Positions 1-5,580 of a DNA stretch of 10,680 bases are shown here, piece by piece. The translations under genes and the position numbers were made by a program. This DNA is from JBHPGW01 sp042569785 (GTDB taxonomy: Bacteria > Planctomycetota > Phycisphaerae > Sedimentisphaerales > Anaerobacaceae). Position 1 is the first letter of the stretch. Each line of letters starts with the position of its first letter. The notes below the pieces were generated by a model. That model was not told where the DNA came from and made no database searches. It worked only from the letters and a program-made list of their open reading frames with translations. Location of the stretch: the NCBI GenBank assembly GCA_042569785.1, contig JBHPGW010000078.1:1-10680 (forward strand), written 5' to 3'.

Positions 1-403
1 GATGCCGACAGCCGAAGCCGCAACAGGCATAAAGCGAACACGAAAAATTAAATTGTTTTAATACCTTCCTGAGCGAAGCTTTATTGTTTCTTCGAAATTC
101 GGCAATCGTTTTATGGTCAGGCTTTAATCCGCCTGTAAGCCAGATAAATGAAAGATTGTAATGGGCCTCTCTTTCCAGCTTGCGAGAACTACGAACACCG
201 TAGGAATATCCATAGAGCAGCAACTTAAGCATGATTTTGGGGTCATACTGTGGACAACCAACCTTGTAAGGCTCTAACTGGATACCAAGTTCGGCAAAGT
301 TGAGCGAATCGACAAATACATCATAAGCTCTGACAGGTGCGTCTTGTGGTATGTATTCATCGATGCTTTGCGGAAAAAGTGTTCTTTCGTTTACGATCTC
401 CAT
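1..403 (-). CDS. IS1182/IS5-type transposase, N-terminal part (partial, possibly truncated)
   Basis: The reading frame opens with ATG at 403 (MEIVNERTLFPQ) and stays open to the left edge, about 134 codons, so the stop is not visible. It shows the N-terminal DUF772-type domain of IS1182/IS5-group transposases: an LLLYGYSYG segment near residues 62-70, SSRKLEREAHYN near 73-84, the WLTGGLKPDHKTIAEFRR block near 89-106, then KASLRKVLKQ. These proteins normally continue into a conserved stretch leading to a DGS-type catalytic motif. Here, after about residue 118 (near position 60), the frame becomes Cys-rich (FSCSLYACCGFGC) and no longer resembles the family. The element may therefore be broken or fused to other sequence at that point. 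The catalytic core is not in the window, so whether the element is active cannot be judged. Family assignment is firm; integrity is not. Confidence 0.8.
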   Translation of the reverse strand, partial: MEIVNERTLFPQSIDEYIPQDAPVRAYDVFVDSLNFAELGIQLEPYKVGCPQYDPKIMLKLLLYGYSYGVRSSRKLEREAHYNLSFIWLTGGLKPDHKTIAEFRRNNKASLRKVLKQFNFSCSLYACCGFGCRH

Positions 404-710
404 ATCGATATGCCATAAGAAATCCTTTCTTTAAGACAGGCACATTATAACATATTAGCGAAAAAATAGAATCATCTTCGAATTATAATTGTGACACAGC
501 CTGAAAGCTGTGGGCTAATTATTTTAAACCCCGGCAAGGTGTTTTCGGGGCTAACAATATCGTGAAGTCAAGGTGGGATTATGATAGATAAATCCTTCGG
601 ACCCGATAAATAACATCGGGACTCAGGACAAGCATTGACGAATCAACGGGAAGTTGTTATAAAGATAGTGTAATCATTTTTAGAAGCAGAAAGAAAAAGG
701 AGAAACAGAT
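404..710. other. Intergenic region between transposase and 35-aa gene
   Basis: This gap of about 300 bases holds the upstream flank of the transposase, the first copy of the 51-bp hairpin repeat (504-554), and a short self-complementary piece, CCCGAT near 602 facing ATCGGG near 614. I see no credible ORF and no clear terminal inverted repeat of the insertion sequence. It reads as accumulated intergenic repeat sequence, plus the leader of the small gene that starts at 711. Confidence 0.5.
504..554. repeat. 51-bp dispersed hairpin repeat, copy 1
   Basis: These 51 bases recur without a mismatch at 938-988. The unit begins AAAGCTGTGGGCTAAT and ends TTTTCGGGGCTAA. It contains an inverted repeat, CCCCG (529-533) facing CGGGG (546-550), which could fold as a hairpin in RNA or single-stranded DNA. 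Read on the minus strand, TTAGCCC occurs twice in the unit. It resembles REP-like dispersed intergenic repeats, although only two copies can be seen here. Confidence 0.85.
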
Positions 711-818
711 ATGGGCGACGGTGGAAAAAAGAATAAAGGCAAAAGAGAACAACAGAAAAAGTCCCAGCTTAATCCAAAGGAAAAACGAAGATTGAAAAAA
801 GAAAAGAAGAATACATAA
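711..818 (+). CDS. 35-aa lysine-rich microprotein
   Basis: ATG at 711 follows an AAGGAG-type Shine-Dalgarno sequence (698-703) at a good distance, and the frame closes at TAA 816-818. The product starts MGDGGKKNKGKREQQKKS and ends KKEKKNT. It has 12 Lys and 3 Arg in 35 residues and a PKEKRRLKKEKK tail, with no hydrophobic segment and no Cys. Tiny basic proteins of this style (MGxxxKKNKGKRE...KEKR) occur as conserved hypotheticals in bacteria, as far as I recall; I have not searched. A nucleic-acid or ribosome contact would fit the charge but is inference only. The ribosome binding site and non-random composition favour a real gene. It lies inside repeat-rich DNA, between the two copies of the 51-bp repeat. 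Confidence 0.72.
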   Translation: MGDGGKKNKGKREQQKKSQLNPKEKRRLKKEKKNT

Positions 819-937
819 TTGCAAAGCAAGAGCTTGGACCCATTCGACTGCGATCAGGGCAGGCGAGTCCGCCATAGGCGGATAAATATAAAAGACGTTC
901 GGCGCAGGATACTGCGTGAAAAATATCCCCACAACGT

Positions 938-988
938 AAAGCTGTGGGCTAATTATTTTAAACCCCGGCAAGGTGTTTTCGGGGCTAA
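938..988. repeat. 51-bp dispersed hairpin repeat, copy 2
   Basis: This is a perfect second copy of the 504-554 unit in the same orientation, with the CCCCG/CGGGG hairpin at 963-984. The flanking bases differ from copy 1 on both sides, so 51 bp is the true extent of identity. The two copies are 434 bp apart and bracket the 35-aa gene. Confidence 0.85.
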
Positions 989-1000
989 ACGCAAAGACCC

Positions 1001-1019
1001 CCCCCTGTGATGCAGGGGG
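1001..1019. repeat. GC-rich hairpin
   Basis: CCCCCTG (1001-1007) and CAGGGGG (1013-1019) form a perfect 7-bp stem around the loop TGATG. No T-run follows on either strand, so it is not a standard intrinsic terminator. It is probably another dispersed palindromic unit. Confidence 0.5.
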
Positions 1020-1035
1020 TTAACAAATAAAAACG

Positions 1036-1153
1036 GTGTTAATCTGTGGTTAAATTTTTTGTCCCGGCGCTTGCGCTTAGGGCTTTTTTTGGGTGGTTGG
1101 GGTTTGTGGTTTTGGGGAAATCCGTGTTTAATCTGTGTTGATCTGTGGTTAAA
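1036..1153. repeat. Short imperfect repeats of the GTTAATCTGTGGTTAAA type
   Basis: GTGTTAATCTGTGGTTAAA at 1036-1054 is echoed at 1124-1153, where GTGTTTAATCTGTG is followed by TTGATCTGTGGTTAAA. The motif ATCTGTG appears three times (1042, 1131, 1141). No coding potential is seen. It looks like degenerate dispersed repeat DNA. Confidence 0.5.
1061..1090 (+). terminator. Possible intrinsic terminator
   Basis: An interrupted GC stem (CCC 1063-1065 with GGG 1080-1082, and GCG 1067-1069 with CGC 1074-1076) is followed by seven T residues (1084-1090). It would read on the plus strand. The stem is imperfect, and the nearest plus-strand gene ends about 240 bases upstream, so the assignment is tentative. 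Confidence 0.33.
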
Positions 1154-1206
1154 AAAATAGATTCCTCGACAGGCTCGGAATGACAGGAGGGTGTTTTTTT
1201 GCGCGC

Positions 1207-1241
1207 ATAAAAAGGCCGTAGAAATGCCCGTTTCTACGGCC
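1207..1241 (-). terminator. Intrinsic terminator for the 96-aa membrane protein gene
   Basis: GGCCGTAGAAA (1214-1224) and TTTCTACGGCC (1231-1241) make a perfect 11-bp stem with a 6-base loop. On the minus strand the hairpin is followed by TTTTT (complement of 1209-1213). It lies about 60 bases beyond the stop codon at 1300, where a terminator for that gene would be expected. Confidence 0.7.
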
Positions 1242-1299
1242 AGCGAGGAGTATGTGTGTCGTCAAAGAAGAAGAAGGAGTCAAAATTATGGCTTCTTAT

Positions 1300-1590
1300 T
1301 TATTTTCCCGTTTCTCTGCTCTCCTCGATCTTTTGTTTTATATAGTTAGTAGCTTTTATAGATACGTCTTTTGTTAAGTGAGCCAATTTGTGCATTGAAG
1401 TATTGAGGGTCTTCAAGAGCCTGTCCGAATCTACAGCTGAGGCTGAAAAGTCAGTGAAACTTTTAGATTCATACTGTTGGTCAACCTGCTCTGTAGCTTG
1501 CGTCGGCTGCGATCCCAGATGGTAGACGGCTGTCGCGAAGCCAGCGAAGTAAACCAGCAGTAAGAATATAAATTTACCTCTCCAACCCAT
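1300..1590 (-). CDS. Small membrane-anchored protein of unknown function (96 aa)
   Basis: ATG at 1590 is preceded on its strand by a GGGGGA Shine-Dalgarno-like sequence about 7 bases upstream. The protein begins MGWRGKFIFLLLVYFAGF. One hydrophobic segment (about residues 6-24) with positive residues before it suggests an N-terminal membrane anchor or an uncleaved signal. The remaining roughly 70 residues are polar, predicted to face the periplasm, and end in a probable amphipathic helix (about 57-93, KTLNTSMHKLAHL...YIKQKIEE). I recognise no domain or catalytic motif. Its own terminator downstream and the divergent surroundings suggest a single-gene transcript. It could be a lineage-specific envelope protein. 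The gene is likely real; the function is unknown. Confidence 0.72.
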   Translation of the reverse strand: MGWRGKFIFLLLVYFAGFATAVYHLGSQPTQATEQVDQQYESKSFTDFSASAVDSDRLLKTLNTSMHKLAHLTKDVSIKATNYIKQKIEESRETGK

Positions 1591-1704
1591 TCAGTAATCC
1601 CCCGTTTAGTAGATGTTTTTCAACCCTTGACCACTGCCCCCATGCAGTAATTTCCATCACTAAACTAAGTATAAGAAAGAAAAACGCCAGCGACAAATGC
1701 GATG

Positions 1705-2823
1705 CTAATTTTTATCTAAAATTTCTTTCAACTCAGTGCAAACGATGCTTATAGCGTCTTTAGTGAGGTTATTATAGAACGGTAGAGCGATGGTCCTGGC
1801 AGCTACCTGTTCTGTAATGGGGAAATCGCCTGGCTTATGGCCCAACTGTTCGACGATGAAGGGCTGGAAGTGTACAGGGGGGAAATAATTGCTTACGCCG
1901 ATACCGCTGTCTGATAGCTGGGTGAGTATGCTATTTCTCTGGTCGAGGTCGAAATTCTCTGTGAGTCTGACGACGAAGACAAACCAGTTGGTATCGCAGT
2001 TGGGTTGTTCTGTCGGGATTATCAGGCGGTTGTCGTCGACTAAAACTTCCCTGTACCATTTCGCGACCTGTTGGCGTTTTGCCTTGATCTCGTCGATCCT
2101 GGAAAGCTGAACGATCCCCAGTGCGCAGTTGATATCGCTTAATCGGTAGTTGTAGCCGAGCCTTACATGTCCGAGCCAGCCGGTATCCTTGCCCCTGCCC
2201 TGGTTTCGCAGCGAAACGCATATGTCTGCCAGGTCCTCATCATCGGTAAGGATGATACCGCCTTCGCCGGTGGTTATCTGTTTGTTGGGGTAGAATGCGA
2301 ATACTGACATTTTTCCGAAAGTGCCTGCTTTTTTTCCGTTAAGCGTTGATCCGAGTGCTTCGCATGAGTCTTCGATAACGAGAAGGTTGTGTTTTTTGGC
2401 GATCTGGCAAATCTTATCGAAATCGGCTGCGACGCCGAAAACTTCGACCGGCAGTATAGCTTTTGTTTTGCCGGTTATTCTTTCTTCGATTTTCTCAGGG
2501 TCGATATTCAAAGTTACCGGGTCGATATCAACGAAGACCGGCTTTGCGCCTGCCATCATGATCGAGGTCGCTGAGGCGATGAAAGTAAAGGGGGTTGTAA
2601 TGACTTCGTCGCCGGGGCCTATGCCTAAAGCCTGCATACACAGGAACAGTCCGCTGGTACCGCTATTGACGGCGACGGCATGTTTTCTGCCAGTGTATTT
2701 TGCGAAGGCCTGCTCGAATTCGGGCAGTTTCGGACCGAGCGCCAGGTTGGGTGTGCGAAGGACGGCAGTAACTTCGGCGATCTCTTTTTCTGTGATATCT
2801 GGTCTGGATAAATGTACACGCAT
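1705..2823 (-). CDS. DegT/DnrJ/EryC1/StrS family sugar aminotransferase
   Basis: This is a 372-aa PLP-dependent fold-type I aminotransferase of the family that moves an amino group, usually from glutamate, onto nucleotide-linked keto-sugars for surface polysaccharide or glycan synthesis. Visible motifs are NSGTSGLFL (53-61, cofactor phosphate binding), GDEVITTPFTF (71-81), VEDS-type IEDSCEALGS (150-159, with Asp152 expected to contact the PLP ring nitrogen), and FYPNKQITTGEGG (177-189). Lys181 is the expected Schiff-base lysine. LRNQGR and GYNYRLSDINCALG follow, also typical of the family. Length is normal. ATG at 2823 has AAGGAAAT about 9 bases upstream. No sugar-nucleotide dehydratase, glycosyltransferase or other glycan gene lies beside it in the window, so the exact sugar cannot be assigned. 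The gene is cytoplasmic and appears to be transcribed alone. Confidence 0.93.
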   Translation of the reverse strand: MRVHLSRPDITEKEIAEVTAVLRTPNLALGPKLPEFEQAFAKYTGRKHAVAVNSGTSGLFLCMQALGIGPGDEVITTPFTFIASATSIMMAGAKPVFVDIDPVTLNIDPEKIEERITGKTKAILPVEVFGVAADFDKICQIAKKHNLLVIEDSCEALGSTLNGKKAGTFGKMSVFAFYPNKQITTGEGGIILTDDEDLADICVSLRNQGRGKDTGWLGHVRLGYNYRLSDINCALGIVQLSRIDEIKAKRQQVAKWYREVLVDDNRLIIPTEQPNCDTNWFVFVVRLTENFDLDQRNSILTQLSDSGIGVSNYFPPVHFQPFIVEQLGHKPGDFPITEQVAARTIALPFYNNLTKDAISIVCTELKEILDKN

Positions 2824-3066
2824 TGAAAAATTTCCTTATCAAAAAAATCAGGGTACACAAGCATAAACAGCGTAGATTTTACTTGGTTTGTCCGATAAAT
2901 CAAAAGAATTTCTGCCAAGCCTGAATAAAAAAGGGCTTTGTGGGAAATAAACGCGAAACGAAAAGGCTTTATTGGGCGTATAAATAAGTAGATATTTCGG
3001 CCTTTTATTTTAAGGCGAAAAATATGGGATTTGGTATTAAACAAGGGCTCATTTAAGACCGAAGAG

Positions 3067-3093
3067 GCGTATAGTTGGGTGCTGGTTATACGC
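3067..3093. promoter_or_regulatory. Inverted repeat in the leader of the HTH/pseudo-receiver gene
   Basis: GCGTATA (3067-3073) and TATACGC (3087-3093) are perfect 7-bp arms around 13 bases. They end 19 bases before the preferred start codon at 3113 and only 6 bases before the GAGGG ribosome binding site. It could be an operator for a helix-turn-helix dimer, including the product itself, or an RNA hairpin affecting translation. Only the symmetry is directly seen. Confidence 0.45.
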
Positions 3094-3112
3094 AATAATG
3101 AGGGTTAGAAGA

Positions 3113-3688
3113 ATGGCTAAAGGTAAAAATGTATTGACTACAGGCGATGTCGCGAAGATCTGTAACGTTGCTCCGCGTACGGTTTCAAAGTGGTTCGATA
3201 ACGGCCAGTTGAAAGGTTACCGTATCCCGGGCAGTAAGGATCGGCGTATCCCTGTTAATGAATTGATCCGGTTTATGAAGGCTCACGATATGCCGGTGAC
3301 GGCTCTGGAGATGGGTACGACTCGGGTTCTTATCGTTGATTCCGAGGAGGGCGCATCTGTTTTATCGCAGTCGCTACAGGACAAAGCGGGGTATGAGGTG
3401 CAGGTGGTTGGGAATAATTTTGAGACCGGTGCTTTTGCTCACCGTTTTTCACCGCATGTTATATTAGTAAATCTTCTTGCCGGCGGGATCGAGGCGACTG
3501 AGATTTGCAAGAGTATTCGCGGCGACGAGGAACTCGAGGCGATCAGAATCGTTGCGCTGGCGTCAGGATTGAGCGATTCGGAGTCGAAAGTTTTGATGCA
3601 AAAGGGGTTTGACGGGTGTATCTGTAATCCAAGTGACGTCGATGAGGTTATCAAAAAGATCGAGGAAGTTACGGCAATTATTTATTAG
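3113..3688 (+). CDS. Helix-turn-helix regulator with degenerate receiver domain
   Basis: The product is 191 aa. Residues 7-58 form an excisionase/MerR-like helix-turn-helix (VLTTGDVAKICNVAPRTVSKW, then GYRIPGSKDRRIP). Residues 70-187 resemble a response-regulator receiver: RVLIVDSEEG gives the acidic start (Asp76, Glu78, Glu79), HVILVN ends the third strand, IVALAS is the fourth and GCICNPSD the fifth. Asn120 sits where the phosphorylated Asp should be, Ala150 replaces the usual Thr/Ser, and Asn172 replaces the invariant Lys. The domain is therefore probably not phosphorylated. Regulators with this layout are common in planctomycetes (from memory). ATG 3113 is preferred because GAGGG (3100-3104) lies 8 bases upstream. 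ATG 3098 is in frame and would add five residues, but has no such site. The 3' end overlaps the convergent membrane-protein gene by 11 bases. Confidence 0.88.
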   Translation: MAKGKNVLTTGDVAKICNVAPRTVSKWFDNGQLKGYRIPGSKDRRIPVNELIRFMKAHDMPVTALEMGTTRVLIVDSEEGASVLSQSLQDKAGYEVQVVGNNFETGAFAHRFSPHVILVNLLAGGIEATEICKSIRGDEELEAIRIVALASGLSDSESKVLMQKGFDGCICNPSDVDEVIKKIEEVTAIIY

Positions 3689-4208
3689 AATTTTGCAGCA
3701 TCTGTGCCTGTAAGCGAATCAATTCATCAGCGGTTACTTCTTTTTCACGAAAATCTGTGAAGATGATCTTATATTTGTCTTCTGAAACTTTCCAGTGTAT
3801 TATTATGGCATTAGCATCTTCCGTGTTGACTGCGTCACCATAATAAACAGGTTCTTTACCTTTACTTACCAGAGATTCATAGAATTGTCCGGTATGAGCC
3901 GTTTCATCTTCAAAGCCCAAATATGCTTTTATGAGCATTTTGCTATTCTGATATATCCCTTCGCCGGTGGTGTTCTTACTGCCGAGGAAATTCGCGCACA
4001 GTATCATTGTTAGAATTATCGCTGCGGCCGCAGCCAGTTTACTCACCCTCAGGTCAATTATGATATTAATGTTATCCAGTGGACCTTTATGGTGAACAAC
4101 AGCCGAAGGTATATTTTGTTTTATCCGGCTGGCAAGTTGTGGGGGCACGGATTCTTCGGAGTACTCTGCCAGATCGTGTAGTAATTTTTCTATTTTTTCA
4201 TTTTTCAT
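3678..4208 (-). CDS. Probable anti-sigma-type one-TM membrane protein
   Basis: The product is 176 aa. Residues 1-50 are a cytoplasmic charged helical region (KIEKLLHDLAEYSEESVPPQLASRIKQ). A single membrane segment follows at about 57-76 (KLAAAAAIILTMILCANFLG). The C-terminal domain of about 100 residues should lie outside the membrane. Its ATG overlaps the TGA of the upstream sigma gene as ATGA, a strong sign of translational coupling. The layout (sigma gene, then a one-TM protein with a cytoplasmic N-terminus) is that of an ECF sigma/anti-sigma pair. However, the zinc-binding HxxxCxxC motif of ZAS anti-sigma factors is absent, so binding to the sigma factor is inferred from context. The external domain (YESLVSKGKEPVYYGDAVN...) could be a sensor. 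Its 3' end overlaps the convergent regulator gene by 11 bases. Confidence 0.75.
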   Translation of the reverse strand: MKNEKIEKLLHDLAEYSEESVPPQLASRIKQNIPSAVVHHKGPLDNINIIIDLRVSKLAAAAAIILTMILCANFLGSKNTTGEGIYQNSKMLIKAYLGFEDETAHTGQFYESLVSKGKEPVYYGDAVNTEDANAIIIHWKVSEDKYKIIFTDFREKEVTADELIRLQAQMLQNSNK

Positions 4209-4852
4209 TTTATTTCTACCTGCTGGTCGCTAAATATATCTTTTAATCTTTTCAAAGCTCTGCTTAACCTGCTCTTGAAAGTTCCTTTTCTGATCCCGGC
4301 AGCCTGGGCAGACTGTGCGATAGTCAGATGGTGCATATAATGCAATACGATCGTCTGCCTGAATTTGAACGGTAACGCTGCCACTGCCTTTTTCAATTTA
4401 ATCAGTTGTTCAAGATTTTCGATCTGGTCGTGCGAGGCCAGGCCATCGTCTGCTATGTCAAAGTTTTCGAGATTCTCAGTATTATCCTTATGCCTGCGCC
4501 AGTAGAGCTTTGAAGTGTTCGAGGCAATGTGGTACATCCAACTCTTAAGGGCATTGCTGTTTTTCAGTTGCCCTATATGCTGCCAGGCTTTTATGAAACA
4601 TACCTGAGTCAGGTCCTCACTAACATCTGTGCTGTGTCCGAGCCTTCTGAAGTACAGGAACATCTGCTTATAGAATAAGTCAACAAGCTCGGCAGCAACT
4701 GCGTTGTCACCTGCCTTCAATCGTTCCTGAAGCGACTTTAAACTCGTCTCCAAGTGCTCATCCTTTTGCTCAGATTTTGTCCATTCGCTATTAAGATGCG
4801 CAAAATCGCCGGAGTGTTCCGTAAATTCGAGATTTTTTCTTTTTTTCTGCAT
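4205..4852 (-). CDS. ECF-type sigma-70 family RNA polymerase sigma factor
   Basis: The product is 215 aa. A charged N-terminal extension of about 35 residues precedes sigma region 2 (about 52-120: LVDLFYKQMFLYFRRLG, then SEDLTQVCFIKAWQHI, then WMYHIASNTSKLYWRR). A short linker leads to sigma region 4 (about 153-207: AVAALPFKFRQTIVLHYMHHLTIAQSAQAAGIRKGTFKSRL...RALKRL), which binds the -35 element. Regions 1.1 and 3 are missing, as in ECF sigma factors. It forms an operon with the downstream one-TM protein (4-base overlap). No Shine-Dalgarno sequence precedes ATG 4852. A TATACT -10 candidate sits only 13 bases before the start, so the transcript may be nearly leaderless. It diverges from another sigma gene at 5050. 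Confidence 0.92.
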   Translation of the reverse strand: MQKKRKNLEFTEHSGDFAHLNSEWTKSEQKDEHLETSLKSLQERLKAGDNAVAAELVDLFYKQMFLYFRRLGHSTDVSEDLTQVCFIKAWQHIGQLKNSNALKSWMYHIASNTSKLYWRRHKDNTENLENFDIADDGLASHDQIENLEQLIKLKKAVAALPFKFRQTIVLHYMHHLTIAQSAQAAGIRKGTFKSRLSRALKRLKDIFSDQQVEIK

Positions 4853-4865
4853 ATTGCCAGCAACC

Positions 4866-4894
4866 AGTATAACGTAATTTGGCCTTTAGAGCAA
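4866..4894 (-). promoter_or_regulatory. Candidate sigma-70-like promoter of the sigma/anti-sigma operon
   Basis: On the minus strand TTGCTC (complement of 4889-4894) and TATACT (complement of 4866-4871) are separated by exactly 17 bases. The -10 matches 5 of 6 consensus bases, the -35 only 3 of 6. Transcription would start about 6 bases before ATG 4852, which fits the lack of a ribosome binding site there. Confidence 0.45.
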
Positions 4895-4944
4895 TAGATT
4901 TGCCGGAGGATACGGGGGGAAATCAACGTTTTTGGGCCAAATCA

Positions 4945-4961
4945 TTTACTTTTCTTTTACT
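4945..4961 (+). promoter_or_regulatory. Tandem TTTAC box (11-bp period) in the divergent sigma intergenic region
   Basis: TTTACTTTTCTTTTACT contains TTTAC at 4945-4949 and again at 4956-4960, exactly 11 bases apart. The same 17 bases occur on the minus strand at 6458-6474, upstream of the PhoB/OmpR-type regulator gene. PhoB-family proteins bind direct repeats with 11-bp period, so this may be that regulator's operator. It lies 88 bases before the plus-strand sigma gene and 51 bases upstream of the candidate -35 of the minus-strand sigma operon, so it could serve either. The binding role is inferred. Confidence 0.5.
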
Positions 4962-5049
4962 ATTATTGTCGTTTTAGCAGCTTATTGTGGTGATAGTTTG
5001 TTTTAGCAATGCGCAATATAACCGGTAAAAAGAAAGGCGGGTAAGGCAA

Positions 5050-5580
5050 ATGCAGGCCGATAGTGGATCGAGCGAGCAAGTCATGGCAGCGGGGAGGATT
5101 TTTGATGAATATGGCGATGCGATCATGGATATGATAAAACTCTATCTGCCGGACCGGGGCGAAGCGGATGATATATTTCAGGAATTGTTTTTGTCGCTGG
5201 TATATAACCCCATGCCTGAGGGAATTGGTAACGTGCGCGGGTATCTTTACAGGACCATTCGAAACGATGTTTTTGACGCTTCTCGCCGGTTGGCAAGGTA
5301 TCAGAGGCGGTTGCGTCGATATTTAGAGCGTCGCGGGCCCAGTCAAGCTGAGCCGGAACCCGACAGAAGATTGCAGCAGTTCGAGCAAGTACGCCAGCTA
5401 TATCGAATGGTAGAAGAATGTTTCTGTCGACGCGAAGCACAGGCACTTATAAGGCGTTACGGATATCAGGAGAGCACCGAAGAAACCGCCAAAGCCATGT
5501 GTGTAGATAAGAGGACGGTTTATCGATATATTTGTGTTGGGCTAAAGAAGATTCGTAAACGTCAACAATTTGCTATGTAG
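5050..5580 (+). CDS. Sigma-70 family RNA polymerase sigma factor (second, divergent)
   Basis: The product is 176 aa. Region 2 spans about 17-80 (IFDEYGDAIMDMIKLYL, then ADDIFQELFLSLV, then VRGYLYRTIRNDVFDASRR). An Arg-rich linker (79-108) follows, then region 4 at about 118-171 (RMVEECFCRREAQALIRRYGY, TAKAMCVDKRTVYRYICVGLKKIRK). It lacks regions 1.1 and 3 and is ECF-sized, but it is distinct from the 4205-4852 sigma factor in sequence. The region 4 recognition helix reads VDKRTVYRYI, an unusual form. ATG 5050 follows GGCGGG/AAGG-type purine-rich sequence. No anti-sigma gene accompanies it. Its last 8 bases overlap the convergent PhoB-type regulator gene. The tandem TTTAC box lies 88 bases upstream. 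Confidence 0.86.
   Translation: MQADSGSSEQVMAAGRIFDEYGDAIMDMIKLYLPDRGEADDIFQELFLSLVYNPMPEGIGNVRGYLYRTIRNDVFDASRRLARYQRRLRRYLERRGPSQAEPEPDRRLQQFEQVRQLYRMVEECFCRREAQALIRRYGYQESTEETAKAMCVDKRTVYRYICVGLKKIRKRQQFAM

Larger units (their letters stand above)
819..1299. other. Repeat-rich intergenic region
   Basis: This stretch of about 480 bases is made of dispersed-repeat scraps. It includes a sequence of the TTCGACTGCGATCAGGGCAGG type (844-864), the palindrome TCCGCCATAGGCGGA (869-883), the second 51-bp repeat (938-988) and a GC hairpin (1001-1019). It also has three copies of an ATCTGTG motif (1042, 1131, 1141) and a segment reading ATTCCTCGACAGGCTCGGAA (1161-1180). No convincing gene is present. 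The short open frames across it are built from the repeats themselves. Confidence 0.6.

Noticed and set aside
657..971. 104-aa minus-strand open frame rich in Phe and Leu
   Set aside because: It is antisense to the lysine-rich 35-aa gene (Lys codons AAA/AAG read as Phe/Leu on the other strand) and runs through a dispersed repeat. It has no good ribosome binding site.
819..1010. 63-aa plus-strand open frame
   Set aside because: It is composed of repeat sequence including the second 51-bp copy; composition is not protein-like and it has no ribosome binding site.
404..1299. CRISPR array or tRNA in the repeat-rich region
   Set aside because: The repeats are of different kinds or only two copies, without regular spacers. 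No cloverleaf-like sequence with a recognisable T-arm was found.
2321..2866. 181-aa plus-strand open frame
   Set aside because: It lies antisense within the well-supported sugar aminotransferase gene and is a shadow of its codon pattern.
2625..3095. 156-aa minus-strand open frame spanning the region upstream of the aminotransferase
   Set aside because: It overlaps the aminotransferase start in another frame and crosses the intergenic region. It has no family features and no ribosome binding site.
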